The position numbers and the translations under genes were made by a program. The notes below the pieces were generated by a model that was not told where the DNA came from, did no database searches, and saw only the letters and a program-made list of their open reading frames with translations. This document shows, piece after piece, positions 42,583 to 55,487 of a stretch of 64,000 nt of DNA. Source of the DNA: Amaranthus tricolor. Lineage: Eukaryota > Streptophyta > Magnoliopsida > Caryophyllales > Amaranthaceae. The stretch lies in the NCBI RefSeq assembly GCF_026212465.1, contig NC_080048.1, positions 40,509,875-40,573,874 on the forward strand, given 5' to 3'. The stretch's first letter is position 1, and each line of letters opens with the position of its first letter.

Positions 42583-43155
42583 TGCAAAGACTTAAAGGTT
42601 CAACAAGAAGATAATGGCGGATTCCAAAACAGGGGGCTTTAAATTTTGAAACTTTGCCAAAACAAACAAAACGAACCTCAAAATGATGAGAATAAATCGA
42701 TCTACATTTTAATGCAGTTAAAATGCACTAAAAATGAACAACAAACAGGGGGAAAAGCCATGAAATTCGTGAAGAGAGAGAAATGACCGTTCAAGAGGAG
42801 GACGAAGAATAGGAAGGCAGTAGGTGTAATAATGAAAAGTTCAACGCCCAAGAAGCTAATAAATGAATCCGAATGATTCCGGGTACATTAAAAGAAAAGG
42901 GGGGGGTTTTAAGGGGTAAAAGTGGGATAAAAACTTTCTAAAAATAGAAAGTATTCTAAAGTGGAAAAACTTATGAAACTACCCGTTATATTAAGGTGGA
43001 AGAACTTAAAAGAACGGAAGGAGTAATTGTTAGATAACATCTTATTAATTATATAAAGGGAGTTTTAGCGATTGTATAACAGATAGGTCAGAAAATGAGT
43101 TCTAAAAGGATCCTCTTGTGAAATTTTTGGAAATTATAATTTACAATGAATTACT

Positions 43156-43881
<726 letters not shown>

Positions 43882-43882
43882 G

Positions 43883-45675
43883 TGATCATTTACAATTTTA
43901 AGATAGTCAATTAGAGAAATGAATTAATTATATAGGCATGTCTCATAGTGAGACAATTTCATAATAAAAAAATTAAATGGGGCCCACTTAGCAACCTTGT
44001 GTAAAGACAAGGACTTCAACGTTGAAGGCTTGAAGTTGAATTAGTCAAAGTCGTCCGTTGACCATACTTCTTTTACTAACGTTTGTGTCATGACTCATGA
44101 CTCATGACAAGAACTCTTCAACGTTAGTTAAGAGTTTCTGTAGGAGCTAAAATACTCTCGTAGCTACTTTTATAAGAGAATATTTCTCGGTAAAATAATC
44201 TTAAAATAAGATGTTTATAGTAATAGTTCGTAATATTAGGCTATTTAATCCATATATGAGATGTCTTGAGACCGTTTCATACAAAAGTTTATGTACATTT
44301 TCCCATTATCAATGTTGTTTATGATGATGAGGCGGTTTCATTATGAAACGCGCCTAAATACATGGGTTAAAAAGTCCAACTAACAAAAATTAGAAAGAAA
44401 ATTCAAATATGAGACCTTTATTTTAAGGTAATCTCACCGAGAGATATATCTATTATAACTTACAAGAGTAATTGTGTTTTAGTAACTAGATTAAATAATG
44501 AATAAATTAGATTAAATAACTCAATTAAATTAACTAAATATCTACTTTATTTTTATTCTTAAAATACTAACTTTATTTATTCGACATTTAACACGTCAAG
44601 ATAAACGTCAAAATTAATGCTTTGAATGTTGAGACAATCATATTTTCATATTTACACTCCTTAATTATATGGACAAGTCTTGACATGAAACGGTCTCAAA
44701 CAAAAACTATTTTTCTTTATATTAAAATGTTTTTTTGTTTGTGGGGTTTTGAGATGTTTTATACTGATATGGATTTTTATCTATTGCAGTTCTGAGTTTT
44801 GACCACATTTTTAAAAATGGGGCCTATAAAATTGGCTCTTTCAATAATTCTTCCAATATCCAATTAAGATGATGTAGATTTGCATGAGTGCCACAGTGAT
44901 GGTCAAATTTGTGAAGTTATAATCTACTTGGTGGTTAATAGAATATATACCAAACTGGACCATTGATGATTCAAGGATGAAGTTTCAATGCAAGTGTTAC
45001 ATGTTATGACATTATCTATGACGTTTCCTTGTGTCATTTAGGTTGATGATGATGTCTTTGCAAGGTGGCTAATTTTTGGGACCTCAATTACAAATTTGTT
45101 TATGTTTGGAAAAAATTTACTAATGTTTTAAGAATTAAATTAATTATAATCATGGAAATGCTATTGTTCCGCAAGTTAAATTTGAATCGAATCAACAATT
45201 AGTCAAGTATTAATTCAACGAAATTAAAATGTTTTATTAGTATATTCAGAGATAACAAAAAATAACATAATTAAGCATGGTTTGTGAATTTTATATTTCT
45301 TAATTTATTGTATTCAAATTATATATACTATATATTGTTTGATGTTAGGTAGATTTTTTATTTTTAATCTCATCCACAAACTGATTCAATTTTTTTATTT
45401 CATCGGTATATTTCTTTCATTTATTTTTATTTTGTCTTATTCTACCACCGTAATAAAGTACTTAGTCTAGTATTTGCTTCCTTTTATAAAATGAGCTGAA
45501 GCAATAAAGAAAATCTGAAAAAAAGAATTAAAAGTGTATAGAACATTTAGTTTGTATGAATTTCTCATCATTGGAAACATTATACTATGATTTAAACCAT
45601 TTCAATAAGATTAAAATATGTAAAATCTTGTTCTAACTTAGAATGACTCGCCCAGATTTTTCCCATACTAATCAT
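43883..45675. other. AT-rich intergenic sequence with MITE fragments
   Basis: No gene. Short copies of the GTCTCATAGTGAGAC / GAAACGGTCTC palindrome family occur near 43935-43955, 44255-44290, 44328-44352 and 44683-44705. The sequence is otherwise low in complexity. Confidence 0.55.
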
Positions 45676-46300
45676 TTATACAAGAGTTGCTAAAATTAAG
45701 TTATAAGTTTCAGCAGTTGAAGCCTGAAAAGTGAAGGAGCTCTGGTCATTGTTTTCAACCGGGTCGTCTTGAACATTTTGGAGGCTCTGATTTGGGGTCC
45801 AATGAGCTACTCTTGTGAGAGACCATCTTTTCCAATAACATGACCTCAAAGGAGCACATATTATCATAGTATGTATTAGACGAGCGCACGGGAGTTTTCT
45901 ACGTCTAAAGAAGACTATGCTTTCTCAGAAACTTGCTTTGAATCAATCTGCTACGAGTCGGTTCAAACATATCTCATCACCGTTCTGAAACAACCTTATC
46001 AAATCATAATAGACTATATCAAAATGACAAGTTAAATATATGCAATTCTTATTTATATGTAGTTTCGTATAATGTTTGCTATCAAGGGTCAATCGGAAAC
46101 AACCTCTTCGTTATCACTAACATGAGTAAGATTACGTACAACTGAAGCTACCAAGTGCCAAAACTCGCATAAGTGAGTCACTTAATGACATTGGGTGGTA
46201 GATCTCGCTCATGGAAGCTATGATCAGGGTATGGAGTATGGGGAAGGATGGAAGATGGCAATCCATACCCTTATCAAAGTAGACAAGGAGGTTTCCCCTC
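45676..46300. other. Unassigned sequence with a 63-codon minus ORF
   Basis: A minus-strand ORF (45676-45867) contains WSLTRVAHWTPNQSLQ but matches nothing I can name. The rest has no recognised coding signal. Confidence 0.35.
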
Positions 46301-46379
46301 AGTTCGAGAAATACCTACAAATGAAAATAGAAGACTGATGCAATTACGAATAGCTTACAATCAAATATCAAACAAGGAG

Positions 46380-47300
46380 AACATAATTGTATCAAAGCAC
46401 TAGTCAAGCCCATTGAACCTCCATGTACTAAACCTACTAAACGTGCTGATCATGGCTTGAATGAAGGAGATCAACTTCAAGATGGACTAAACATGAACAT
46501 GAAAGCAAGACAAAGTCAAGAGGGAACAAAGGATAGACATCCAACAGCAATCAAGCAGAACAGAAGACTGTTCCCAAGTCAGCAGGCAACAGAACAACAA
46601 AGACAACAAGCTGTCTGCCAGCCCACCTTGCGAGACATAGAACGCTTAGCCTGGTGCACGTTTGAGCATGAAAATCCAAGGGATGGCATCTTTAGACATG
46701 AAATAAGAATTCAAGACTCAAAGATAACACGGAGAGTCCTCCCACAGTCCACAAGAGCAGCTGCAAGGTCACGTGCTCGTCAGTTTCTGGATAAAGGCTG
46801 ATTTCAGAATACTTGGGCTATTTTATGTTCTGTTTTAATTCTCTTGTTTTGCACGTGTTTAAATAATAAGGCACGGGGTTAGTTATGATTGTTAGACACC
46901 CCAAACTAGCCGTTAGAAAAGCTCTATATAAAGGAGCAACCTCATTGTATCATATTCAGTTTGGATTAATGAATTTTCATTCTAAGTAATTGAGAGCAAT
47001 TACAAATCTGAGTGTTGTCTTTGTGAGTGAAGCAAGGAGAGTATTCAGTCAATTCCACGAGAGTTAAGAGAGTGAATCCTAACTTGAGTGTGAGGAGGAG
47101 GCCAGGGACTGAGTGAAGGTTCATTGTCTCCATCCACGACATAGAACCATTCTAAGAAATTGTTCTTGTCACCCTTCTGTTTCATACAAACAGAAGGTTG
47201 TTCGTGTTCTTCATTGTGACAAGAGTGTTCTTGGCATCAATCTTGAAGGTATTAAGCGGGTTCTTGGATTGTTTCTCCCCATATTCGCGTCAAAGACCCA
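46380..47300 (+). mobile_element. LTR-retroelement 3' remnant
   Basis: An open frame (about 46457-46801, no ATG at its start) encodes a Gln/Arg-rich peptide ending in a basic STRAAARSRARQF stretch, like the tail of a retroelement polyprotein. It is followed by sequence with LTR features: a TATATAAAGG promoter at about 46925, then a leader-like GGATTAATGAATTTTCATTC. Neither LTR end nor a second LTR is visible, so class and boundaries are uncertain. Confidence 0.4.
47173..47197. other. Perfect 10-bp hairpin
   Basis: CCTTCTGTTT, a 5-base loop, then AAACAGAAGG. It lies in the LTR-like segment. Confidence 0.85.
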
Positions 47301-48157
47301 CAACACGCCATATGCTGTAAGCTGTAATGATTATCATATAAGCATAAAGCATGCTCAGTACAGCTAAATGCATGACACAGACAAGCAAATCTTCGCAAAT
47401 CAGGGAATTGACGAGACACCCAGCCACAAGTTGACACGATGACACCCCAATATGCAGCATAAGTTAAAGTGCCGATGTTTGTAGGATTTAATACAAGTAA
47501 AAAGAAGGTTTTGATTACCTCTGATTCTCTGAAGATGCATTAACAAAAATCAAAGTCTCTTGCAAGGCTGCTGATTCTCTAAGAGCAACCTTTTCTGTTC
47601 TGGCTTCAGGTTCTTTTTGACTTCCTCACCTTCTCCTCAGCCCTCACAATAGCTGCTTCTAGTACCACATTACGTGCTCTAGACTTTCCGAGCTCACTTC
47701 TCCATACATGTACTTTCTGGACAGCAGAGTCCCGCTGCTTGATCAGTTGATCTATTTCTTTATTTAAAGCCATGACCTTCTCTTCAGACTCTCTCAACTG
47801 CATATTAAAGCCACATTACTCAATCAAAACATACCATAAAATGATAGACTATGTTGAAAGAGGGTACACAATGAGCTACTTTTAACCTGCAGATTTCAGA
47901 AACATGAAAAAAATATATGCTTGTTAGGTTTCACTGAAACTACGTTTGATCCGACAGAACACCAACAAATTGCCATTGATTGAAAGAGCGATTCCCTTTT
48001 TACTTGAGAATGTTTTACTAAATAGAATGAATGTTTTTTTTTTAAAAAAAAAGCAGTTAATCCTTTCAAAAACAGAAATCAACATAATATACTTTTTGGG
48101 GTGGTGGTGAAGGGAGGGATGAGTCATCCAAAGAATCATTTCTTCTTCCTACTACGA

Positions 48158-50520
48158 TGTTAAAATAACCCTAATTTTAGCGGCTTAATTAATTATAAAT
48201 AATTAAGTAAATTTGGGATTATTAAATTTTAATCGTGTCATTTTATTGGGACTAAGTATAATATTTTATTATATTTGAGTATTAGTCGTATTAAATTTAG
48301 GAACAAAGTTATACGAAGAAAATTGAGTAACAAGAAAATAGATGAAGGAGTGATGTGTCATGTGTGTTGACACATAAGGACACATGTGTTGTGTGTTTGT
48401 AGATTAAGTGCAGTTAACCCTTGATAAAGCAAACCCTCCCGTCTAAGTCTTGGAAAGTCTATATAACTCCACTAGCATATTTTGCTCTATATTCTAATCA
48501 TCAACTTCATCACCTTCTTCATTATACTCACAAAAGAGCAAACTAGAAACCATGCTTCATCTCCTTCCTTGTTAAGAAACAACAATCTGAGATTAAGTTT
48601 CTCTTTTATTTACAAATTCAAGTACGGAATTCAATTTAATAATGAGTTATGAATAGAGTTTTTATTATTCAACTAAGAGATTGAAAGTCAAAATTATGAG
48701 TTATTAATAGAGTATCAAAAGTTAGGGCTTATCATATGGAAATTTGGGGGACATTCATTATGAAGATTAATTGAAGATTGGAAGTGCCTACAAAGGTGAA
48801 GAAGCTATCAAGTGAAGGAGGTTATTCATCCATGTTTTTGAAATTCTTCATTTGTGTTTCAATGGTGTTATTTTCAATAGAAATTCAGATTCTGTGCCCT
48901 CTGTTCTAAGAAAATTCCGGGCATCTTCTGGCCATTTCTGGGTTTTGGTGTCTTCATAAGATTACAGAGCTCCGAGTCGCAATTGCGTGGGCACTTAAAT
49001 CGCCCCAAAATGAGTTCGTATGAGAGAATTATGCCCAAAATACTAATTGGGTGTCCTGAAAATCCGAAAATAGCATTTTGGATTCACTTGTTCATAATTG
49101 AAGTTGCGGTTCAAATTGAGTACTCCTTTTATCAAGTGTTTAGGGTTATTATTTATTCTTCAATTGGGTTTTATTGATTGGTAATGTTGAGTTATAAGTT
49201 CTTATTTGATTAATATGAGTATTTGGTTCAAGTATCAAATTTGGGAACATAAGTATCAATTAGGTATTTGATTAGTTATATCATTTGGGTATGATATAAG
49301 TTGGATATTTGGGATTTAAGATTAGTGTAAAATTGGTTAAACTCCATTGATGATAACTCAAGGTCTTACATGATGGTTGATGATGAGTTGATTATGTTTT
49401 AATTATTGATTGTTATTCATAGCATAGAGAGGTAATCTTACAAACACTACTATCTTTAAATTTAATTTTATTATTTCAAAGTTCAAGTTATGTTTTATAA
49501 GGTGTGGTATTACTGCTATTGATATCTGAGCAAAATCGTATAATTTTTGGTGTTTGAAATTTTGGATTTTGACTTTGTTTGACCTTACTTCTAGTTATTG
49601 ATCAAAATTATGTTTTGTATGTTCATAGTTTTATAAATATGAGCTTTTCAATATTGTACTATGAAAATGAGTTATGATTATGGATTTTAAAGAAAATCAA
49701 GTGATTTATTGATTCGTTTTATATTAAAATGTTCGACATTGAAAAATGTCCGTCTTTGGGAATTGGCAACGGATATTATATCCGGATTATTGTGAAATCC
49801 TATAGCTTGATAATAGGTAATGGTTATTCGGATCGGTCTCAAGCCCCCGATCCTGTTTCATTCTTGCAAGAACCGTATTTTCGGTGATGACGATCACTTG
49901 TGTTCTCAGGATTTAGATCAAGCCTACATCCTGACGGTCCATTATATTCCCATAGTTTACAGTGATGCTATATTATTGTTTTAATAGTCGTATTTATGTC
50001 GATACCAAACGGTGTTTTAAAAAAGTTTATGTTTTGATAAATTAATGTTTTATAAGGAGTTACCAAATGAGTAAAAGATTAAATTGAAGATGTTTGTTAA
50101 TGACTTGTATATAAATGTAATAGTTTGTTGGATTACTCAACAATTCAGTTGTTGACAGTCTTTGATGGGGCCTATCCTTACGGGGATAGATCCATTTTCA
50201 AGTTAGCTCTGCTATGGAGAAGATGCCTACTTGTATACGTGTTACGTGCGAGGCGAGGACTTCTTTTTGAAATGCCTAACGTAAATTAGATATTTGTAAA
50301 TTAAAATGAAATAATTTCATAATGTTTTGTAAATAGTATTCACTTAATTATGTAAAAAGTTTTTAAATATTCTGATATTGGTTTGCTGTGGCTATTAGCC
50401 ACAGGTCAGATTCGGCCCAGATTTCTATTAGTCTTCCTCTATGCTTTGTAAACAGCATTATTATACTGTTTATGCTGATTTGGGCTGTTTTGGATGTCTT
50501 GAACTAGGTCATTGGAAGAT
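48158..50520. mobile_element. Probable retroelement-derived sequence in the pseudogene intron
   Basis: A 2.3-kb insert-like stretch separates two pseudogene exons. It starts TGTTAAAATAACCC and has a TATA-like TCTATATAAC at about 48468. It contains GC-richer blocks (gggcctatccttacggggat; cgtgcgaggcgaggac) of the kind seen in long plant LTRs. No protein domain is present. The right boundary and a target duplication were not found, so this is tentative. Confidence 0.35.
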
Positions 50521-50839
50521 CAAACCAAAATTTTTTATGCAGACACAATGCACACAGCCTAGGTTACAAATGCCTAGAAAACAAAGAATGAAACACATTA
50601 ATTATTTGTGGAGCTAAATTGACCATTAAATACCTTCATAATTGCTGTTGGCCATCAAAAGATTTGCTTGATATTGATCCCAAAGCAAAATCTCAGGGCT
50701 GCCTCAACTTCTTTTGAGGCTTCCGGTGTAGTTGAATTTGCAGCAGCAACTACAATAGAAAATGTGCCAAGTATAATAAATAGATTTGAGGCAATAAAAG
50801 CAATGTACGTATAATTATTGAAGTTTTCCATCCTCATAT

Positions 50840-52483
50840 AAAGAAGGCAGCGATGGAATCATAAGCACACTATGAAAAACAAAACATATACAGTTTTTAC
50901 TTCAAACTTAAAATAAAAAATCACTGAAAATCGTAATAAACAAAGTGACAAACAGGATCCTATGAACGCCAAGTTTTTGTGACAGTATCTCAAACTATCA
51001 AACATGAAACGTTTAGTATACAGTCTTCTGTCAAATTTGAACAACGTGGTTTGTCATTTCAATAAACAAAGAGTCAAAAGACAAAACTAAATATTAATGA
51101 GGATATCTGATATTGGCCAAATCTGTTGAGTGACTTGAGTCAATATCTCAAGAGTCTAGTTGAATAAATTGTTCAAAAGTACACTTACTTTGAGTAAAGA
51201 AACTCAAACACATGTAAAGTAGCTGCAAAAAGCAAGATGGTAAGAGAAATATATATTTATTAATTATTTTTTTGTCAAAAAAAGAATAAACCAAAAGACT
51301 CTTAAGGTCTGAGATCTGATTGCTAATGATTTTCTGCACTTAGTTCATAGTGTCAAAGTAAGCATGAATTAGCCCAGCAGATAATCTTTGTGAGGTCATC
51401 AAGAACATTTCCACATGTAAATAGCCGCGTTGTAAATTTTTGCTCTGGGCAGGAAAACAGCTCGGGAGATAGATATCACAGTGATTGTATCGAAAGGTAA
51501 TGTTACAAGTTCAGAAAACAGTGAATGAGACTCTCAAGACATATATTTAAAGCAATTGTTACACATAACACACTTACACTAAACCTGTGATATTCAACCC
51601 TGGAGAGAAGAGGAAGCCAAAAAAACAAGCTAGAAGTTCACCTTTTGCAACAAAATAAGCAGACAGCCGGGTACTATAGTCACGCATGAGCATGCACACA
51701 CAATTCATAGTCTTTCTTTTATATTATTCCCACTATAAGAGTTCGGCCATGCCTCAAGGTCATATATGATATATACGTATGTATATATCATACATACATC
51801 GTTTTTGAATTTATAAGAAGACTAAAAAAATATTTGAAACAATTTCAACGTCATTTTCTATGATGCCTTCTCTGTTCTCATCATTCATTTCTATCTATTA
51901 TCATGTATGTTTACGAATTTCGATTCTACATATCATTCTTCACTCCCGTTAGAGTGTTATTCAATTCATTTTTGGTCTATTTCTTCATCTTCTAAATCAT
52001 TCAGCCTTCTTTACATGACCTAACAAATGTAAATAATTTTCACCCATTTTGCCTTCAATATTTGTAAATTGCAATACCTTTTCTTATATGTTCATCAAAA
52101 CCATCCTTTATGGTATTTCTTCTCATCCATTTTAACATACAAAACTCAGCTTTCCCTATTTTCCTACAATGATATCTTCTTAACCCCTATCACTCTGAAA
52201 TAGTAATGTTGATTTGATAACAATCAAGTTATACTCCCATTTTCCGCTCTAACTTTACTGGCAAAAGTCAATTGTATAATATTTTAGTCCCAACTCTTCA
52301 TTCAAACAATCTGCATTAAGTCATGCTTAACATCTTGATGTATATATCCATTCTTGATCTATTTCCTTTTGGCCATCTTGTAAAGATCTTTCTCTCCATA
52401 TCTAATACAACCAATATTGCAAGCTCAAAGACATAATCGCACATCCTAGCTAGTATGAATTTAAATTGAATGCTTGAAAATAG
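50840..52483. other. AT-rich sequence within the pseudogene
   Basis: No exon of the PH protein and no other gene is recognised. Part was presumably intronic. Confidence 0.5.
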
Positions 52484-52842
52484 GAGTCTGTCATGAAGGG
52501 CTGGGAAGGGGTATTATAGGAATTAAGTAATAAATAATATTTAATAATTAGTTAAGTGGGGTAATAAAATGTAGAGATAATTAGTATAAATAGAGGGGAA
52601 GGGAAGGGAAGGGAAGGGAATTAGGATTCATTCAAGTAATAGTTTTAAGAGGAGTTTTATACTCATTGGGAGAGAAGAAGCCTCTCGAATGCTTGTATAC
52701 TATCTTTTGTAATCGTTCTTTGTTTACATTCAATCTTTCCATATACATTTACATTTTTCATATAAATTGATTAATATCATATGCATTTCTGTTTCGCCAT
52801 TAGTAAACTCATCTCATGGCTAAGCTAGTCCATGACAGAGTC
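52484..52842. mobile_element. Solo LTR with 5-bp target duplication
   Basis: The LTR is 52489-52837 (349 bp). It starts TGTCATG and ends CATGACA, a perfect 7-bp inverted repeat with TG...CA termini. GAGTC flanks it on both sides (52484-52488, 52838-52842). It has a TATAAATAG box at about 52586 and a run of GGGAA units. No internal retroelement sequence remains, so it arose by LTR-LTR recombination or is a very small element. Confidence 0.85.
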
Positions 52843-53254
52843 AAATTCAAATAAGATGCAAAGATTTTACAACCATCAATCTGCCTTGAATCGATGGTGA
52901 TTTTGGTCGATGAAGGCACAACAATCAGTGCAATTACATGAGAATGACCTTTTACAACTGAGTTATGCTATAAATATAATAGCCATAAGAGGGCCACCAA
53001 AGCAGTTCAAAAGCTTTCACTATATATGATTTAGCCTTGGCACGTTATAGTCAATGTCACCATCCAGAATAACTTCTTGTACAACAAAATGATAATCAAA
53101 CTCAACTATAACCATAAGTGAAGCATAAAAAATCTTTTTTAACAATCAAGTTGAGAAGAAGAACCATTATTGAACTTATAGATAATTGAATCAAGTCAAA
53201 ATGTTAGAGTATATAACATATCTTGGGCCTTAATCATCAGATTAAGCTTTTGGT

Positions 53255-53431
53255 TGAGTTGGTTCCTTGACGTGCTATCTGAGCGAACGTGACAATAGGT
53301 TACAGGTTCAAATCTCAACCACCCCTCAAATTCAAGAGGAAAATTTCACACTAGGTATGAGGAGGGCATGTGTTGCATTTACATTTCTAACCCAAAGGAC
53401 TCTCGTGTGAGGGATGAGTTGGTTCCTTGAC
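53255..53431 (+). repeat. SINE-like element
   Basis: A pol III B-box GGTTCAAATC lies at 53305-53314. The 17-base phrase TGAGTTGGTTCCTTGAC occurs at 53255-53271 and again at 53415-53431. It is either a 17-bp target duplication around a 143-bp element, or an A-box-like segment (TTGAGTTGG) repeated by a truncated second copy. Confidence 0.45.
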
Positions 53432-53435
53432 AAAA

Positions 53436-53525
53436 TCTTACTTGCATATGCTCTCAACCTTTAGGAAGCACTTAATTCAATCTTACTCGCATATGCTCTC
53501 AACCTTTAGGAAGCACTTAATTCAA
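53436..53525. repeat. 45-bp tandem duplication
   Basis: Copies at 53436-53480 and 53481-53525 differ at one base and directly follow the SINE-like element. Confidence 0.93.
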
Positions 53526-54078
53526 CTTTCATCATTTAACTAGCTTTCAAAACACACATCAATAACTACAAACAAAGTAAAAGATTTTCTAGACCCTAAA
53601 CTCAGAAATCATGGAAAATTCACAAACACGAACACTAAAACATTAAAACTCCTCAAGAAGTATAGCTGAATAAAATCAAAATAAGATTGAAGAAATCAAT
53701 TACCGTTTCAGATCGCTCAAAAAGAGGGCATTGTAACAAATTTCGATCAGACTTAGAAGCTAACTGACATTTAATCTTCTCAAGGCTAGCTTCAGTATCT
53801 CCATTTCCCTGCAAAATATTAAAAAAAAATCAAATTGAATTGAAAATTGGTTGAAGTTCTACAGGATAGAGAGCTACAATGATCAAAATTGAAACACAAA
53901 AGTAGTCAAGTGCTTCGTACAGCACAAAGTACGATGAAGGAGGAAAAATGAGGAAGAACAAAAGGAGAAAAACGAACCTAAGGAGATCCATTGGACGCCA
54001 TTGATGAAATTGGTTGAGCTCGAGGATCAAATTGTTGAACGTTTTTTATATTGGAGACTCTTAGTTTTGGGAAATGAT

Positions 54079-54125
54079 ACTCCCTCTGTTCCTCAAACTT
54101 TGGAATAGTACATATTTTGAAATAA
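54079..54125. repeat. Stowaway/mariner terminus fragment
   Basis: TACTCCCTCTGTTCCTCAAA matches the plant mariner/Stowaway end. No partner end is clear. A second such fragment starts near 62517 (TACTTTCTCCGTTCCAAAAT). Confidence 0.45.
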
Positions 54126-54194
54126 CTTTTTATTAATAATTTTATATTAATTTTTATTTTTAAATATTTAATGTTAATTTTATTTATTTTTGGC

Positions 54195-54471
54195 AAAAAT
54201 GTTAAAAAGTACATAATAAAAAAAGTTTTGTCAAAAAATACCTAACAAAATTTTTTGTTTTCCAAAGACTATCAGTTGACTGTCAAATATAACGGTTGAC
54301 TGGTCAAAATCGAAAATTCTTCTTCCTTATCTTCAATTTTCTCATTGTCTTCTTTCTCTACTTTTTACTCAAAATCGAAGTTATTTTATTAGGTATTTTT
54401 TGATAAAATTTTTTTTTATTAGGTACTTTTTGGAAAAAAAATAATTTATTAGTTACTTTTTGACAATTTTT
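54195..54471. mobile_element. Non-autonomous element with long, internally repeated TIRs
   Basis: About 277 bp. The arms are inverted copies built from repeats of GTCAAAAAGTACCTAATAAA-like units (two to three per arm) around a core containing two GTTGACTG motifs. This architecture resembles the ends of the MULE at 36385, but the sequence differs. Target duplication not identified. Confidence 0.5.
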
Positions 54472-54479
54472 AAATTATT

Positions 54480-55400
54480 TTTTTTTATAAAATTATATAT
54501 TTATTGTCTAAATTTTTTCCTTAATTCTCATATATATTTCTTATGGGAAAAATCTTAAGAGCGATGAGACTAAATTGACCAAAAATTGATACTTCTTATT
54601 TAAGTTCTTCTTTAATCTATTAGAATTAAAAAAAATAATTTAGAAAACTTTGAGTTCTTCAATAAAAGTGGTTTTAAAATGCAAAATTCATTAAAATTCC
54701 TAATCAATGAAAAATAAAAACAACCAAATAATCTTAGTATCAACGTGCAAGACTTCTAATAGGTCGTGCCTTCTAAGCCCGTGTTGTAACAGTTTGCTTT
54801 TTATGAAACAATAACTTATAATTTGTAAAACTACACCAACACAATAGACATATTGCAAGAAGCAAATCAAAAACCCATTTTTATTCTTAATTTTTTTTAT
54901 CATAATTATTTTAAAAATAATATAATAGCACGTGTTGTTATATCGTATCATATTATGGACAAAATCTTTTTAACATGACATTTATATTCGTTTCAGTGCA
55001 CCTATTGATATGTCGTCCCATATCAAACCACAAAGAATCATGACGAGCATAAGTTTCTTTAGCGAGTGTCGGTTCGACCTGTGGCCATCCCTATTTGCAT
55101 TGTGAAATTGTGATGATGAAGAAGGGCAAATAGTTTCCCTCCATGAGTTTAAATTTCAAAATCAGATAGCAGAAACGTCTCACTCTCACTATAGACTCTC
55201 GACTTCCTGTCTGGACGCCATTACCATACCATTTTCTCATAAAATCCTCAAATTTTGTTTGCTCCCACCATAATCATAATCTCATTTCTTTGATACACTT
55301 TCTCTTCATTTCTCACCTTTCAATTTGTCTCTTTTTGATTTGAAATTTCACCTAAGATTCATCATCACCATCATCATCATTCTCATCATTGTTTTCTTTT
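54480..55400. other. Intergenic region upstream of the JASON-like gene
   Basis: AT-rich with no gene. At 55071-55092 the phrase GTTCGACCTGTGGCCATCCC matches the right end of the element at 43156-43881 and is probably a broken copy. Confidence 0.5.
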
Positions 55401-55408
55401 TAATCATC

Positions 55409-55424
55409 TATATAAAACCCTAAT
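55409..55424 (+). promoter_or_regulatory. TATA box and telo-box before the JASON-like gene
   Basis: TATATAAA (55409-55416) runs into AACCCTAA. Both lie within 80 bases of the preferred ATG. The motifs are seen; use as promoter is inferred. Confidence 0.5.
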
Positions 55425-55487
55425 TTTCACCATTTTTATGATATGCCAGTGACTTACTGTGACGTTTTTACCATTCTTTGGCGATCC

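Larger units (their letters stand above)
39391..43023. mobile_element. Plant mariner-like element (Tc1/mariner)
   Basis: A 3633-bp element bounded by TA dinucleotides (39389-39390 and 43024-43025). The left end is CTCCCTCCGTTCTTTTAAAT and the right end, reversed, is CTCCTTCCGTTCTTTTAAGT; about 27 of the first 31 bases match. CTCCCTCCGTTC is the classic plant mariner/Stowaway terminus. Inside are a DD39D transposase on + and a separate 119-aa ORF on -. It sits 280 bp to the right of the MULE. Confidence 0.94.
47515..54018 (-). pseudogene. PH-domain/coiled-coil protein pseudogene
   Basis: Collinear exon relics on the minus strand resemble a plant protein with an N-terminal PH domain and long C-terminal coiled coil (symbol not known to me). 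Exon 1 (about 53995-54018) reads MASNGSP but ends in TAG at the donor. Exon 2 (53704-53811) reads GNGDTEASLEKIKCQLAS and ends SET. A block at about 50660-50775 has VVAAANSTTPEASKEVEAAL and then loses frame. The exon at 47630-47797 is clean coiled coil (LRESEEKVMALNKEIDQL, LEAAIVRAEEK) with good splice sites. A degraded ESAAL block lies at 47515-47600. The PH-domain exons expected between 50.8 and 53.7 kb were not found; a solo LTR is inserted there. An alternative is a heavily reduced but transcribed gene. Confidence 0.65.

Noticed and set aside
46457..46801. 114-codon ORF considered as a host gene
   Set aside because: It starts at TTG, is Gln/Arg-rich, and runs straight into LTR-like sequence, so a retroelement tail is more likely.
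50859..53700. Search for PH-domain exons of the pseudogene
   Set aside because: No peptide resembling the PH core was found on the minus strand, so no exon is claimed there.
55443..55487. Upstream in-frame ATG for the JASON-like gene
   Set aside because: It would add 15 residues (MPVTYCDVFTILWRS) not expected for the family; the second ATG has the better context. Not excluded.
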